The notes beneath the pieces are model-generated. The model made no database searches, was not told the DNA's origin, and was given only the letters and a program-made list of their open reading frames with translations. From Ampelocalamus luodianensis (taxonomy: Eukaryota; Streptophyta; Magnoliopsida; Poales; Poaceae): a stretch of 64,000 bases of DNA. Positions 24,046 to 34,000 of the stretch are shown one piece after another. Location of the stretch: NCBI GenBank assembly GCA_036346255.1, contig CM070632.1, forward strand, positions 34,746,657 to 34,810,656, read 5' to 3'. Both the position numbers and the translations under genes were made by a program. How positions within the stretch are numbered: position 1 is the stretch's first letter; the number at the start of each line of letters is the position of its first letter.

Positions 24046-24413
24046 TGAAGAATCTAGACCCACCATTATGTGTTAATGGAGTTTTGGTTATTAATGACAA
24101 ATCTATTTATGAGACTAACACTCTTTTTGATATACCTATTGTTTAGTCCCAGTTGGATTTAAAGATCAAAGAGGTATGCATTCGACAAACATCTTATTAT
24201 ATCTTCTTGCATTCCTCGGATCCAATATATAGGTTGAACTTCACCAAAAAGGAAAACTTGTATATGTGCATATATTTTTATTTACACACTCGTGTATGCA
24301 CGCATTTAGGGGGAGTTCAATCTATATTTTGTGATTTCATTAGTATTAATCCATATTCCTTTGTCCACATATATTAAGGATCTTTACCTTGAAATATATC
24401 CTTGAATATATTT

Positions 24414-24610
24414 AACTTGTGTAGTTAATATATTCATATGAGTATATGTAACTTGTGTAAGTCTATATATACTCATATCCTTGAAAATATACAACTTGTG
24501 TAGTTCGTATATATTCATATGAGCATATGAGACTTGCGTAGTTCATATATGCTCATATATCTTTTGAGTATACATAACTTTTGTAGTTTATATATACTCA
24601 TACCAATTAC
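24414..24610 (+). repeat. AT-rich tandem repeat, five units of 36-45 bp
   Basis: Units begin (A/G)ACTTGTGTAG or close variants at 24414, 24450, 24493, 24531 and 24576, each followed by alternating TATATA/CTCATAT words. The 3' LTR carries the same array starting near 41896. Confidence 0.85.
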
Positions 24611-24799
24611 ATTCAATTATCTGTAATTGTGTTGGTTGTCATCAATTACCAAGAGGAAAGATTGTGATATCTTGTCCAACCATTATTGGTTAATGGTATG
24701 ATTGTGGTAATTAATGACAATCACCTTGTGGAACTAACAATTTTCTATGAGATGGTGAAATAGGCTATGTTCCATGTGATTGAAGACTTCGGATGATGT

Positions 24800-25010
24800 C
24801 ATGAGTTGATCATCATCAATTCAAGTGTTTGAAGAAAAAGAATATCGTCATGTGTTGATGATATCAAGAGAAGAACATCATCATGGGTTGATGATATTGA
24901 AGTGAAGAGCTTGGAGTAAAGGAGATGATCATGAGTTGATCATCAAGACAAGAAGAATCCATCATGTGTTGATGGAGGTCAAGTGAAGAGTGCATCATGA
25001 GTTGATGTAT
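24800..25010 (+). repeat. Six spaced copies of a 15-bp word
   Basis: CATG(A/T/G)GTTGAT(C/G)AT and close variants begin at 24800, 24849, 24882, 24930, 24963 and 24996. The spacings are 49, 33, 48, 33 and 33 bp, so they are partly regular. The 3' LTR carries the same series from about 42280. Confidence 0.85.
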
Positions 25011-25524
25011 GTCAAGACTTAAAGCGAGGATATGCGACATCAAGCTTCAAGTGGTTGCGCAAGGAAAAGGTATGACTAGCTAGGGCTACGCATTTGTTCC
25101 TAGTCTTTTACCGGTCTCGGTGTTTGGTTGGAGACCGGATTGCTAGTATAGGTTGCCGTACTATTAAGAGGGGTCTTAATTAGTAACTTGAGTTAGTCAT
25201 GTGTTGATAGCTCATTATGTTTGCTCTAGCTCAACTTAACATGTTGCCTATATTTGCGAATGCGTTTTGCAAATAGTTGTGGCTCATGGTTATTCCTTGT
25301 AGCATGTGACTCTTGTTTGCGAATGTGTTTTGCAAACGGTTTAAGTCCATGTACCTTATTCCTTGTGGCGATGATTCTAAAAGTCGGCAAAATGTGCTTT
25401 TGTGACTTGTGGAGAATCTAGCTTTCATCTCTTGTGTACATGTTGCATCAATTTGGCAAATATATTTTGCAAATTGAGTTGAAGCAAATGTACAAAGTTT
25501 GATCTCAGTCTTGGTGACTGCTGG

Positions 25525-25906
25525 CGGTCTGACCGCCTCTGGTAGCGGTCTGACCGGTGGTAGCGGTCTGACCGCCATGGTGTGGGCGGTCTGACCGATT
25601 TTCGTGTGTACCGGCCGTAAGAAACGGTACTACCGGAGTGCGGTAGTACCGGGAGTTTGAAACGGTACTACCGGAGTGCGGTAGTACCGATATTTGTTTG
25701 GCGGTACGTATTTTCCAGAGGAGATGTTTTCTGGTCTTCTCGGTGCTCTGGTTGAGCGATTTGACCGGCCCCTCTGGCGGTCGGACCGGTGTGAGCGGTC
25801 TGACCGACCATTGGTTGGCGGTCAGACCGATTGTGAGTCCAACGGCTAGTTTTATAGCCGTTGGCGCTTGGGCGGTCCGACCGACCATTAGTTGGCGGTC
25901 TGACCG
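25525..25906. promoter_or_regulatory. Palindrome array upstream of the LTR TATA box
   Basis: Nine exact copies of CGGTCNGACCG begin at 25525, 25546, 25564, 25587, 25778, 25796, 25819, 25873 and 25896. Between them lie two perfect hairpins, 25625-25651 and 25663-25689, each CGGTACTACCG, loop GAGTG, CGGTAGTACCG. The array ends about 57 bp before the TATA box. The 3' LTR keeps a partly mutated version (about 43003-43365). The position suggests an enhancer or protein-binding array; no factor is known to me. Confidence 0.75.
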
Positions 25907-25962
25907 GTTTCAGTCCAGATTCTCTGGAATCTTCTCCCAACGGCTAGTTTTTGTGTGTGGGC

Positions 25963-25970
25963 TATAAATA
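25963..25970 (+). promoter_or_regulatory. TATA box of element D 5' LTR
   Basis: TATAAATA, followed by CCCACC and a gag leader. The equivalent in the 3' LTR is at 43416-43423. This is the likely U3/R promoter of element D. Confidence 0.7.
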
Positions 25971-26766
25971 CCCACCTTGGCTGTGTGAGGGGAAAGTGAC
26001 TTGTGCCCCATTGAGTTCCTTTGAGCTAAGAGCAAGCCCTCTACTCCCATTTGTGCATGCGTTGCACTTGTTGAGGTTTGAGAGACAAATCCTATTGCAT
26101 GTGTTGCATTAGGTAGTGGATTTGGTATCCATGAGAGCTTTGACACTTGATTGGTTCAAGTGAAAGTTGGAGACTTGTTACTCTTGGTGTTTGTCGACAC
26201 CTAGACGGCGTGGAGGCATCGTGCGTCAGTGATCTTCTCAAGTGAAGCTTGTGAGAAGACCCGAGCGTTTGTGAGTGGCTTGGTGCTCGCCATCTCCGGA
26301 GTGGAGTAAGAGCAACCCTAGTGAAGCGAGGTGGTTGATACCTCGGAGGAAGGCTTAATTGGTGGAGCCGGCCCAATAGGTTTGGGTTTCCCTCAACGTG
26401 GATTATGGGAGACCGGCAAGTCTCCGACCACCACGGTAAAACATCGTTGTGTCACGTGTGTTTTTGTAATTAGCTTTCATATGCTTTACATTGTGCAATT
26501 TACATTCATTGTATAATTGCTTATTCATTTGTATGATTGCTATCTTGTATGTGCTTAATTAATCATATCATTAGTTGATAGCTTACAAGTCTTTGCTAAA
26601 CTACTCTATGTATTATTGACTTGTATTATTGGTGCACTTAGTGAACTTAGTTGATTTAGGCTAAACCGTATTTGTATTAACTTCCGCATTAGAAATCGGT
26701 TTTAGCGCATAAAAGTTTTAAAACGCCTATTCACCCCCCTCTAGTCGGCCTACTCGATCTTACAAG

Positions 26767-26778
26767 TGGTATCAGAGC
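26767..26778 (+). other. Element D primer-binding site (tRNA-Met)
   Basis: TGGTATCAGAGC two bases after the LTR end ...CTTACA, complementary to the 3' end of initiator tRNA-Met. Confidence 0.9.
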
Positions 26779-26821
26779 TTGGTCTCTCATTTATTAGACT
26801 TAACCGTCTAGAGAGTAAAGG

Positions 26822-28342
26822 ATGTCGACTAGAGATTTTATGCACCTAGGTGAAGCACCTCAATTTGATGGCACAAATTATGCTCATTGGAAAATCTGCA
26901 TGTCATGTTATTTTAAGGCCATGGGCCTAAATATATGGTGGATTGTAGATGTAGGCTTCTCTCCTCCATTGGATCATCTTGGTCTAACAATTGAGGAAGA
27001 GAAATGCTTACATCTAGACGCTCAAGTAATTAACGCTTTATTTAGTGCTTTGAGTGTAGATGTGTTCAATGAAGTATGCGATATCAAGAATGTACATGAG
27101 ATGTGGACACAATTATATTGCCATTATGAAATGTCCACTTCCACAAGTGATGATTGCATACAAGAATGGATGTCGGGAGAAGAATGCTCAACCTCTTGCT
27201 CCGACGATGATGAGACATCAACTCCATCCACTTCGCCTCATTGCTTTATGGCTAAAGGTAAAAATGAGGTAAATGACGATAATCCTACGTATGATGAGTT
27301 GATGGAAATGCTTGAAGAACTTAATGAGTATTTAGGAAAGGAGAAATCTAAATTCAAAGTTTTGAAGAAAGAGTTTGTCTCACTTCAAAATGATTATGAT
27401 GTTCTAAAAGAGGAACATGAAATTCTCCTCCTAAATGAGCTCACTAAGTCTAAAGTGGATATAGGCATAACATGTAATTTAATAGATGATTTGCCATACA
27501 TAGCTCCTATTTCTTGCAATTCATCTAAAGTCAATATATCCACATCTTGTGATGATTTAATTGATATGCTTTGTAGCATTTGTGAAAATGCTTCTATTTC
27601 CTCTATGCTTGTTGAAACTAATCTTGTAGAGGAAAACAAAAGGCTCAAGGCCCAAGTCGCAAATTTGAAAAATGACTTGGATAGAAGCCACAAAGGGAAG
27701 GTCACTCTTGATGATATCTTGAGCAAGCAACGAAGCTCAAGTGATAAGAGTGGAATCGGCTTCACTCCCAAGAAAAGGGAAAATAGCAAGATGAGACACA
27801 ATCAAAGACACAACAAGAACATCAATTGCTTTGATTGTCATCAAAAGGGTCACCTCTCCTCCAAATGCCCTAACAAGGAAGATTATAAGAGAGGACTTGG
27901 TTTCATCGCCAAGAAGAAGGTGAAGAGCATCCCAAAGCAAAAAGGGAAGATATACACAAATATCAAATGCTTTGGATGTTATGAGAAGGGACACATTGCC
28001 TCGGTGTGTCCAAATCAAAAGGATGTCAAGCCAAGACATTCAATGAAGAGGCAAGACGGCAATGAGCAAGATAAGAAGACATTAAGGGGAAGCAAAAGCC
28101 CTACTTGCTACAATTGCCGGGAGAAAGGACATTTTAGTAAAGATTGTCCTAAAGGTATCTCTCCTAAGCCAATTATTTATAATAATCATTATTTGCTTAG
28201 GAAAGATAAGAATGACAATGTGTTTGCTAGGAATGTTAGTTTACATAAAACTAATGCTAGGGCAATTTGGGTGCTCAAAAGTATTGTGACTAACATTCAT
28301 GGACCCAACCAAGTATTGGGTGCCAAAAATGCGCTTAAATGA
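26822..28342 (+). CDS. Element D Gag-like protein with three CCHC zinc knuckles
   Basis: Intact ORF of 506 codons, starting 43 bases after the primer site, with no upstream ATG competitor. Residues 1-100 read as the N-terminal Copia Gag region (FDGTNYAHWKICM, VHEMWTQLY). The usual long helical capsid part that follows is missing: after about residue 100 the protein jumps to an acidic, Ser/Thr-rich stretch (SCSDDDETSTPSTSPH), then a predicted coiled coil (about 158-205 and 270-290). Three CX2CX4HX4C knuckles follow: CFDCHQKGHLSSKC, CFGCYEKGHIASVC and CYNCREKGHFSKDC, spaced in basic linkers. Gag would package the element RNA in virus-like particles in the cytoplasm. The ORF stays open although the capsid is shortened. 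No protease follows. Confidence 0.85.
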   Translation: MSTRDFMHLGEAPQFDGTNYAHWKICMSCYFKAMGLNIWWIVDVGFSPPLDHLGLTIEEEKCLHLDAQVINALFSALSVDVFNEVCDIKNVHEMWTQLYCHYEMSTSTSDDCIQEWMSGEECSTSCSDDDETSTPSTSPHCFMAKGKNEVNDDNPTYDELMEMLEELNEYLGKEKSKFKVLKKEFVSLQNDYDVLKEEHEILLLNELTKSKVDIGITCNLIDDLPYIAPISCNSSKVNISTSCDDLIDMLCSICENASISSMLVETNLVEENKRLKAQVANLKNDLDRSHKGKVTLDDILSKQRSSSDKSGIGFTPKKRENSKMRHNQRHNKNINCFDCHQKGHLSSKCPNKEDYKRGLGFIAKKKVKSIPKQKGKIYTNIKCFGCYEKGHIASVCPNQKDVKPRHSMKRQDGNEQDKKTLRGSKSPTCYNCREKGHFSKDCPKGISPKPIIYNNHYLLRKDKNDNVFARNVSLHKTNARAIWVLKSIVTNIHGPNQVLGAKNALK

Positions 28343-28603
28343 TTAATAGGTACTTGGAGAGGCATTGGAGACTTGGCTTATTCACGAAAAGGTGTATTCC
28401 ACCATATGTCAAAATTGGAGCCAAGTATGAGGATAATCAAATCATATCATGAGCCAATGCTATTTCGGTAACAAGTATTTACATTGAAGTATCTAGACCC
28501 TTTACCTTGTGTAGGTTGCATTTCATGAAAATCTTATAAAAAGGGTTGTTCTTACTCTTGCGCTTAATCTTGAGTATTCAAATCTTGAGCAAGATGGTTG
28601 TGG
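28343..28603 (+). other. Element D internal sequence left of the nested insertion
   Basis: Short AT-rich stretch after the gag stop with no recognisable protease or integrase. It ends at TGTGG (28599-28603), the left target duplication of element E; it resumes at 37923. Confidence 0.7.
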
Positions 28604-28805
28604 TGTAATATTCCGAAAAGCGAAAAGTCGGTTGTTGTGGAGAGTAGTTTTAGTTTTCATGAGCAAAGACCTTAAGTAACTTGTTAAACCAAGATTTTTG
28701 AGGGGGGAAATTGTCAGTTTACGGCAACCGGGCCAAGGCCCATGAGGCTTGGCCGCCAAGGGGGAGGGGCACCCTTTTCCTCTCCCCAAACCCTAGCCGA
28801 ATTCA

Positions 28806-28987
28806 GCCCCCTCCATCCCTTGCGCCGCCTCTCTCCCTCTCCCCACCTCCCCACCTCTCCACCTCCCTTCCACCCTCCTTGCACCCTCCTTTTCCCCATT
28901 GTTGCTGTCCAAGAAGGAGGAGAAAAGGGAAGAAAAAGGAGAAGAGAAGGGAAGAGAAAGAAAGAAGAAAGAAGAGGGAGAAGAAGG
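28806..28987 (+). repeat. Mirror-type pyrimidine tract followed by purine tract
   Basis: 28806-28897 is almost purely C and T (CCTCCATCCC, CCCCACCTCCCC words). After a short break, 28914-28987 is almost purely G and A (GGAGGAGAAAAGGG, AAGAAGAAAG). The 3' LTR has the same pair at about 35896-36075. The strand asymmetry is strong and could allow triplex or H-DNA forms, which is inference. Confidence 0.85.
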
Positions 28988-30061
28988 ATCTGCAGCGGAG
29001 CGTGGTGGTCGTCATCCCCGCTGCGTGCTCTCGTCGTTTCGGCAAGGGTAACCCGTGGTTCTTTGTTTTAGGTCTTTTTCTAGTTGTTTCATTTTCGGGT
29101 GCCAGTTCGTCGGTATTCTGCAGCAGTGAAGATCGTTGTTTTTTATTAGGTTATGGGCAGATTTGGGTCTGGGTGTCTCCTAGAAAGTTGTAGATATCGT
29201 AGTTACCTTTCATTGCCGACAAGAATCAAGTCGTTTGGACTTCGGTAGCCAAAGTTATGATTTTTCTAGTGTTAGTAGGTTTCTGGTGGGTGACAGATTG
29301 ACAGAGGCTAATTAACCTGACCTAAACACATGGTTAGAGGAGTTTCCAGAGGGTCTCACCATAACGAAAATGAGGCTAATCCTCTTAGCTTTCAGGAAAA
29401 CTAAAGATCACTAAATTTGGACGAACGTAGAGAAAGTTATGATAGTTTCTATGTCGCTGTCCAGAAACCCGACGGGAAATGTTTGCTCTGATTAAATGGA
29501 TTGGTAGGGCTAGAAGATGGCCGAATCAGAGGGTCACCCCAACTAGGTTTATTTAGGCAATTCAATTATCTTTCCAGAAAGTCCAAGATCATCCTATTTG
29601 GACTCCTGAGCAGAAAGTTATGAATTTTTGAATTCTGCTGTCTGCAGTGGGCGATCGCAAGAAAATTAGAAAAGTTAGAAATGTTAAAAAGTTAGCGATT
29701 TTCAATTGTGATGTTATGTATGATTTTGGTCCATTATGCTAGTCTTAGTTTGGGGTTATATTCTTGTCCAGGTGGCAGCGAGATCCCAAAGGCAGCACCC
29801 ACTACGCGTCCGCGCTGCTTAAATGCGGTTGAGGCAAGTATTCGGTTAAATGAAATTTCTGTTGTATGTCATGATTGAGTTGTGAATTGTTATTGTTGTC
29901 ATGTGGAAGTAACGCTGAGATGTCCCTAGAGATGATGATGATTGCATATTATGACTGTGGTTATTTGATAATGCTACCGCTTATATGATTAAAGTTTATA
30001 TTGAAAATCGTTGAATGAGAAGGAATAGATGTTATATTCATGCATATTTTGAGATACCGAA

Positions 30062-30283
30062 ACTTGGTCGTGGTGACCAAGTGATTGAGTAGAGGTCCCC
30101 GCTGCAATGACAAAGCTTGAGGTCCCCACATTTATGAATGTGGGCAATACGCAGAGGTCCCCGACATTTTGATGACGGGCAAAGGTCCCTATACAAGTTG
30201 ATGTATAGGCTCTTGGTCCCCGTGCGGAGGGCACAGCATGGGTATCCATTGACGGATGAATACCCGCATTACGGTAAAATGCG
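30062..30283 (+). promoter_or_regulatory. Stem-loop array in the element E LTR
   Basis: Six good inverted repeats in 222 bp: ACTTGGTC/GACCAAGT (30062-30082), CCCACATT/AATGTGGG (30125-30144), CCCG.CAT/ATG.CGGG (30160-30179), CCTATAC/GTATAGG (30188-30209), GGGTAT.CAT/ATG.ATACCC (30240-30265) and CGCATT/AATGCG (30265-30283). Several are separated by AGGTCCC words. Loops are 3-8 bases. The 3' LTR repeats the array (37142-37375). A diverged LTR at 46405-46639 keeps the arrangement with different stems. Confidence 0.8.
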
Positions 30284-30836
30284 TAAAGAGATAAAGAACA
30301 AATAGTGCATAGCATTATCATTGCATTTTCTTTGATATTTTGTAATGCCATGAATGATGTTGGCCAAAGATGTTTATAATATGTTGTCCTTATGATCATG
30401 TAACCTTGTTGATACTTGCCGAGTCCTATGGCTCACCCTTGCTTTGTTTTGATATAGGTACTTCTGGTAAAGACGTCATGCATGGGCGGGAGTAGATGAT
30501 TGAAAGCACACACTACCTCACATCATTAATACATTTGTTACTTTAGTTTCACACAAGAATAAATAGACTGCTGAGAGACACTCATGGTGGTTTTATGATT
30601 CTGATTGATGGAATAGTTACGGTTGTGAGAATGTTGTTATTTGATTACATTCAGATGAATGTCTTTTATGCATGGATGAGTTGGATTATGAAATTATTGA
30701 TAAATGCTATGTTTACTTGTTAGAAACTTATTATTATTGATTATACAAAGGAGATTCATTAAAAATTTGTAAACTTGTTCTAGTTGTAATTAGTTTTGGT
30801 AGCATTCCGTGCTCGCTCGAGTTGGGGTGCTACGCT

Positions 30837-30847
30837 TGGTATCGAGC
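30837..30847 (+). other. Element E primer-binding site, one base short
   Basis: TGGTATCGAGC, three bases after the LTR; the tRNA-Met complement would be TGGTATCAGAGC, so one A is missing here. This is one of many single-base losses in the element. Confidence 0.8.
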
Positions 30848-31019
30848 GGTCAGAGGTCCGCGGCATCGAAATATTAATTTTGACACACTAAGCACAATAG
30901 GTGGGATTGGGTTTTCTTTTGCATTGCACAAACGCTATTGTCATTGTATGTTTATTCTTGAATTTTGGTTCTAGTTAATCTTACGCTTATTGTGGGTAGT
31001 TTCGTTGTGTTGTTCTTAG

Positions 31020-34000
31020 ATGGCAAGAGGCGAGGTCGTGGTCGTGGCGGCAGGTGCGGCGAGGCCGTGCAACGCCCCGCCGGTTCGTAACTCAGAGCCG
31101 GTGAAGCTAGTCCCGCGAGGTCGAGGAAGAGGTTGCATCAAGAACACGGGATCGAGCTCCTCCAATGTTCCCGCTTGTTGTCCCAATGGTGGCCCCGCGG
31201 TGGTACCCGCGCGCCACTATGGGATCGCATCGGTGGAACGCTCGCGCTTTGACACTTTTGATGGTTTGGGCACTCCAGTGGATGCGCCAACCGGCCGCGT
31301 CACATGGAGAGGCACTTTGGTGCTTTGGGATGTCGCCCGAGTTGAGGGCGCAGCCAGGCATTTCACCTTAGGCAGCGGACATCCGTGGGAGGAGTCTTGA
31401 CACTAGGACGGCCGCCATGGCCTGTTACATGGGAAGTGTTTGTGAACAGCTGAGGAGGTTTTATCCAAAGATCTTTGTGGAGAGGATGGAAGTCTCGCTG
31501 CAGAGCTACAAGCGTGGTAAGATGTCGGTGTCGGAGTATGAAGCGGGTTTTAACAACCCGATCCGCTTTGTACCGGCAAGTGGCAAATGATGAGGCGAAA
31601 AGGCTAAGAGGTTTCGTAGGGGCTCAGCAGAGTTCCACAGTTTTGGGCGCTAGAATTGCGTGATTTTAGCTCCCTGGTAGAACAAGCCGGGGCATGGAGC
31701 TAGAGATGCAGCTTGGGAGGATCTACTGTGCAGGAGGTACCATGGTTCAGATGGAGCTAGTGGCGCGTAAGAAGAATTTTGGAGGAGGAAGTGGGTCATC
31801 TCGAAGCCGCCTAAGAAGTTCAAGGGCCAGCAGAATTCCTTCAAGTCCAGAACCACAAGGCCACAGTCATCTTTTACTTCGGATCGCAGTGAGTGGGTTT
31901 AGGTTGCGCCAGCCTGTAAGGTGGTATGAAATGTTTCAAGTGTGGCAATGAGCATCGGGCGCCGAGTGTTCTTGGTCAGATCTTGTCGCCACTGTGGTCG
32001 GGAGGGCCACAAGGCATTGGTTTGTCGGCGGAATCCCGCCAAGATATCAAATGGGAACCGAACCGCCACGACACAGAGCAGCGGCGTCTTCGCGAGGGTC
32101 GGGCTCAGATGTTAGCGACCACACCTACTCGGGCCTTGGGGTCACCGCCTATTTTCAAAGATCCCGGAGGATGCCGCCGGGGTACTTTTGGCCACCAGTG
32201 CCTTCAAGACCGCTTTCTGTCCCAAAGGTTTCAAAGACTCCGCTTGCCGCGCCCTTCTCGTGGTGTCGAGTTCCTACCGCACCAGCAGAGTGCAGCTTTC
32301 CTATGCCATGCCGACGGCAGAGCCTGCAGTCGTCCCGATGTGGTGACAGTACGCTCTTAGTGGACTCGATGGAGGCTTATGTTCTTTTGATTCAGAGCTA
32401 CTTTCTTTTGTATCTTTAGAGTTTGCTAGTCGGGCCAATTTGAGTATGCGCCTTTATCTCGATCGATTGTAGTCAATTCTCCGGTGGAATTCTTGCTAGC
32501 TCCACACCATCCGGTTGTGTGATCTCATTGGATGGGGAAGATTTCATTGCTAATTTAATGGTCCCGAAAATGGAGCCATTTGATGTTATTTTGGGTATGG
32601 ATCTGTTGCATAGTTTTCGAGCAGCTTATATCATGCTTTTGGAAGACAAGAACTCACTGCACCTTCCGGTCATGAGGTGGTTTTTCGGGTGGTGCCCTTC
32701 CTACTCCCTTTGCGTGTTGGCTAGTCTGCTTTCCGAGCCGAATTGCGAAGAGTGGATTTCTTTGTTCTAATTGGGAAGCCAAGTTCTTCTTTGGCTTCAG
32801 AGTTAGTTCCGGTGGTTCGGGAGTTCTTAGATGTTTTTCCAGCAGAGTTGCTAGGGATGCCCCCTCCTCGTCCCGTGGAGTTTCGGATTGATTTGATACC
32901 GGGAGCTCAACCGGTTTCCATGACCCCGCATCGTCTGCGCGCCCATTCCAGAGGAATTAAAGAAACAGTTGGATGATCTAAAAGCGAAAGATCTTATTCG
33001 ACCTAGTGTGTCTCCGTGGGAGCTCCGTATTGTTTACCAAGAAGAAGGATGGTAGTTGGCGATGTGTATCGATTATCGTGCTCTTAACCAGCTGACCATC
33101 AAGAATAAATATCCTTTGCCTCGCATTGAAGACTTATTTGATCAGTTGAGAGGGGCAAAGGTGTTTTCAAAGATAGATCTTCAGTCAGGTTACAACCAAA
33201 TTCCAAACCGAGAGGAGGATATTGAGAAAACGGCGTTCTCCACAAGGTATGGGCACTTTGAGTTCAAAGTTATGTCTTTTGGACTAACAAATGCCCCGCT
33301 GCTTTTATGGAAACTATGAACAGATAACGCATGAGTATCCGGATGATTTTGTCGTAGTTTTTATTGATGATATTTTGATCTATTCAAAGACCGGTGGATC
33401 ATGAGCGCTATCCGAGGTTGGTGTTGGAAACACTAAGAGAAAATAGGTTCTATGCCAAGTTCAAAAGTGCGAGTTCGATGTCCAAGTGGGATTTTTGGGG
33501 CATATTATCAATGATAAAGGTATATCGATCGATCCAGGAAAATTTCCACGGTGGTTGAATGGGCAAGACCGACCAATGTCAAGGAAGTGAGAAGTTTTCG
33601 GTATGGCGTGCTATTACCGGCGTTTTGTGCAAGATTTCTCCATCATTGCAAAGCCGCTGTCCGTGCTCACCGTAAAGATGTGAAGTTTTGTGGGACGATG
33701 ATTGTGAGCACGCTTTCGACTTTGAAGGAAAAGTTGGTGATCGCCCGGTTCTTACTATTCCCGAGCACGAAGCGATTCACAGTGTACTCGATGCATCTCG
33801 AGTTGGTTTGGGTTTTGTGCTCATGCAGACGGAAGGTTCGCTTATGCGTCTAGACAATTGAAGAAGCATGAGCGAGCACTATCCAACTCATGATTTAGAA
33901 TTGGTCGCAGAGTGTTCGCTTGAAGCTTTGGAGGCATTATCTTTATGGCGAATCTTGTGATATCTTTACCGATCACAAGAGTCTTAAGTACATTTTACAC

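Larger units (their letters stand above)
24046..26764 (+). mobile_element. Element D 5' LTR
   Basis: 2719 bp, TG...CA ends. It contains a 5-unit AT-rich tandem repeat (24414-24610), six copies of a CATG.GTTGAT.AT-type word (24800-25010), a palindrome array (25525-25906) and a TATA box at 25963-25970. It is closely similar to the 3' LTR apart from small indels and one 171-bp duplication present only in the latter. Confidence 0.9.
28604..30834 (+). mobile_element. Element E 5' LTR
   Basis: 2231 bp. Begins TGTAATATTCC and ends GGGGTGCTAC followed by G where the other LTR has A. It contains a pyrimidine tract followed by a purine tract (28806-28987) and a stem-loop array (30062-30283). The open frames across 28711-29193 cross the low-complexity tracts and are not genes. 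Confidence 0.9.

Noticed and set aside
28711..29193. Open frame of 160 codons with Lys/Glu/Arg-rich region (and its copy at 35829-36170)
   Set aside because: Translation of the pyrimidine and purine tracts in the element E LTR; low-complexity, no selection expected.
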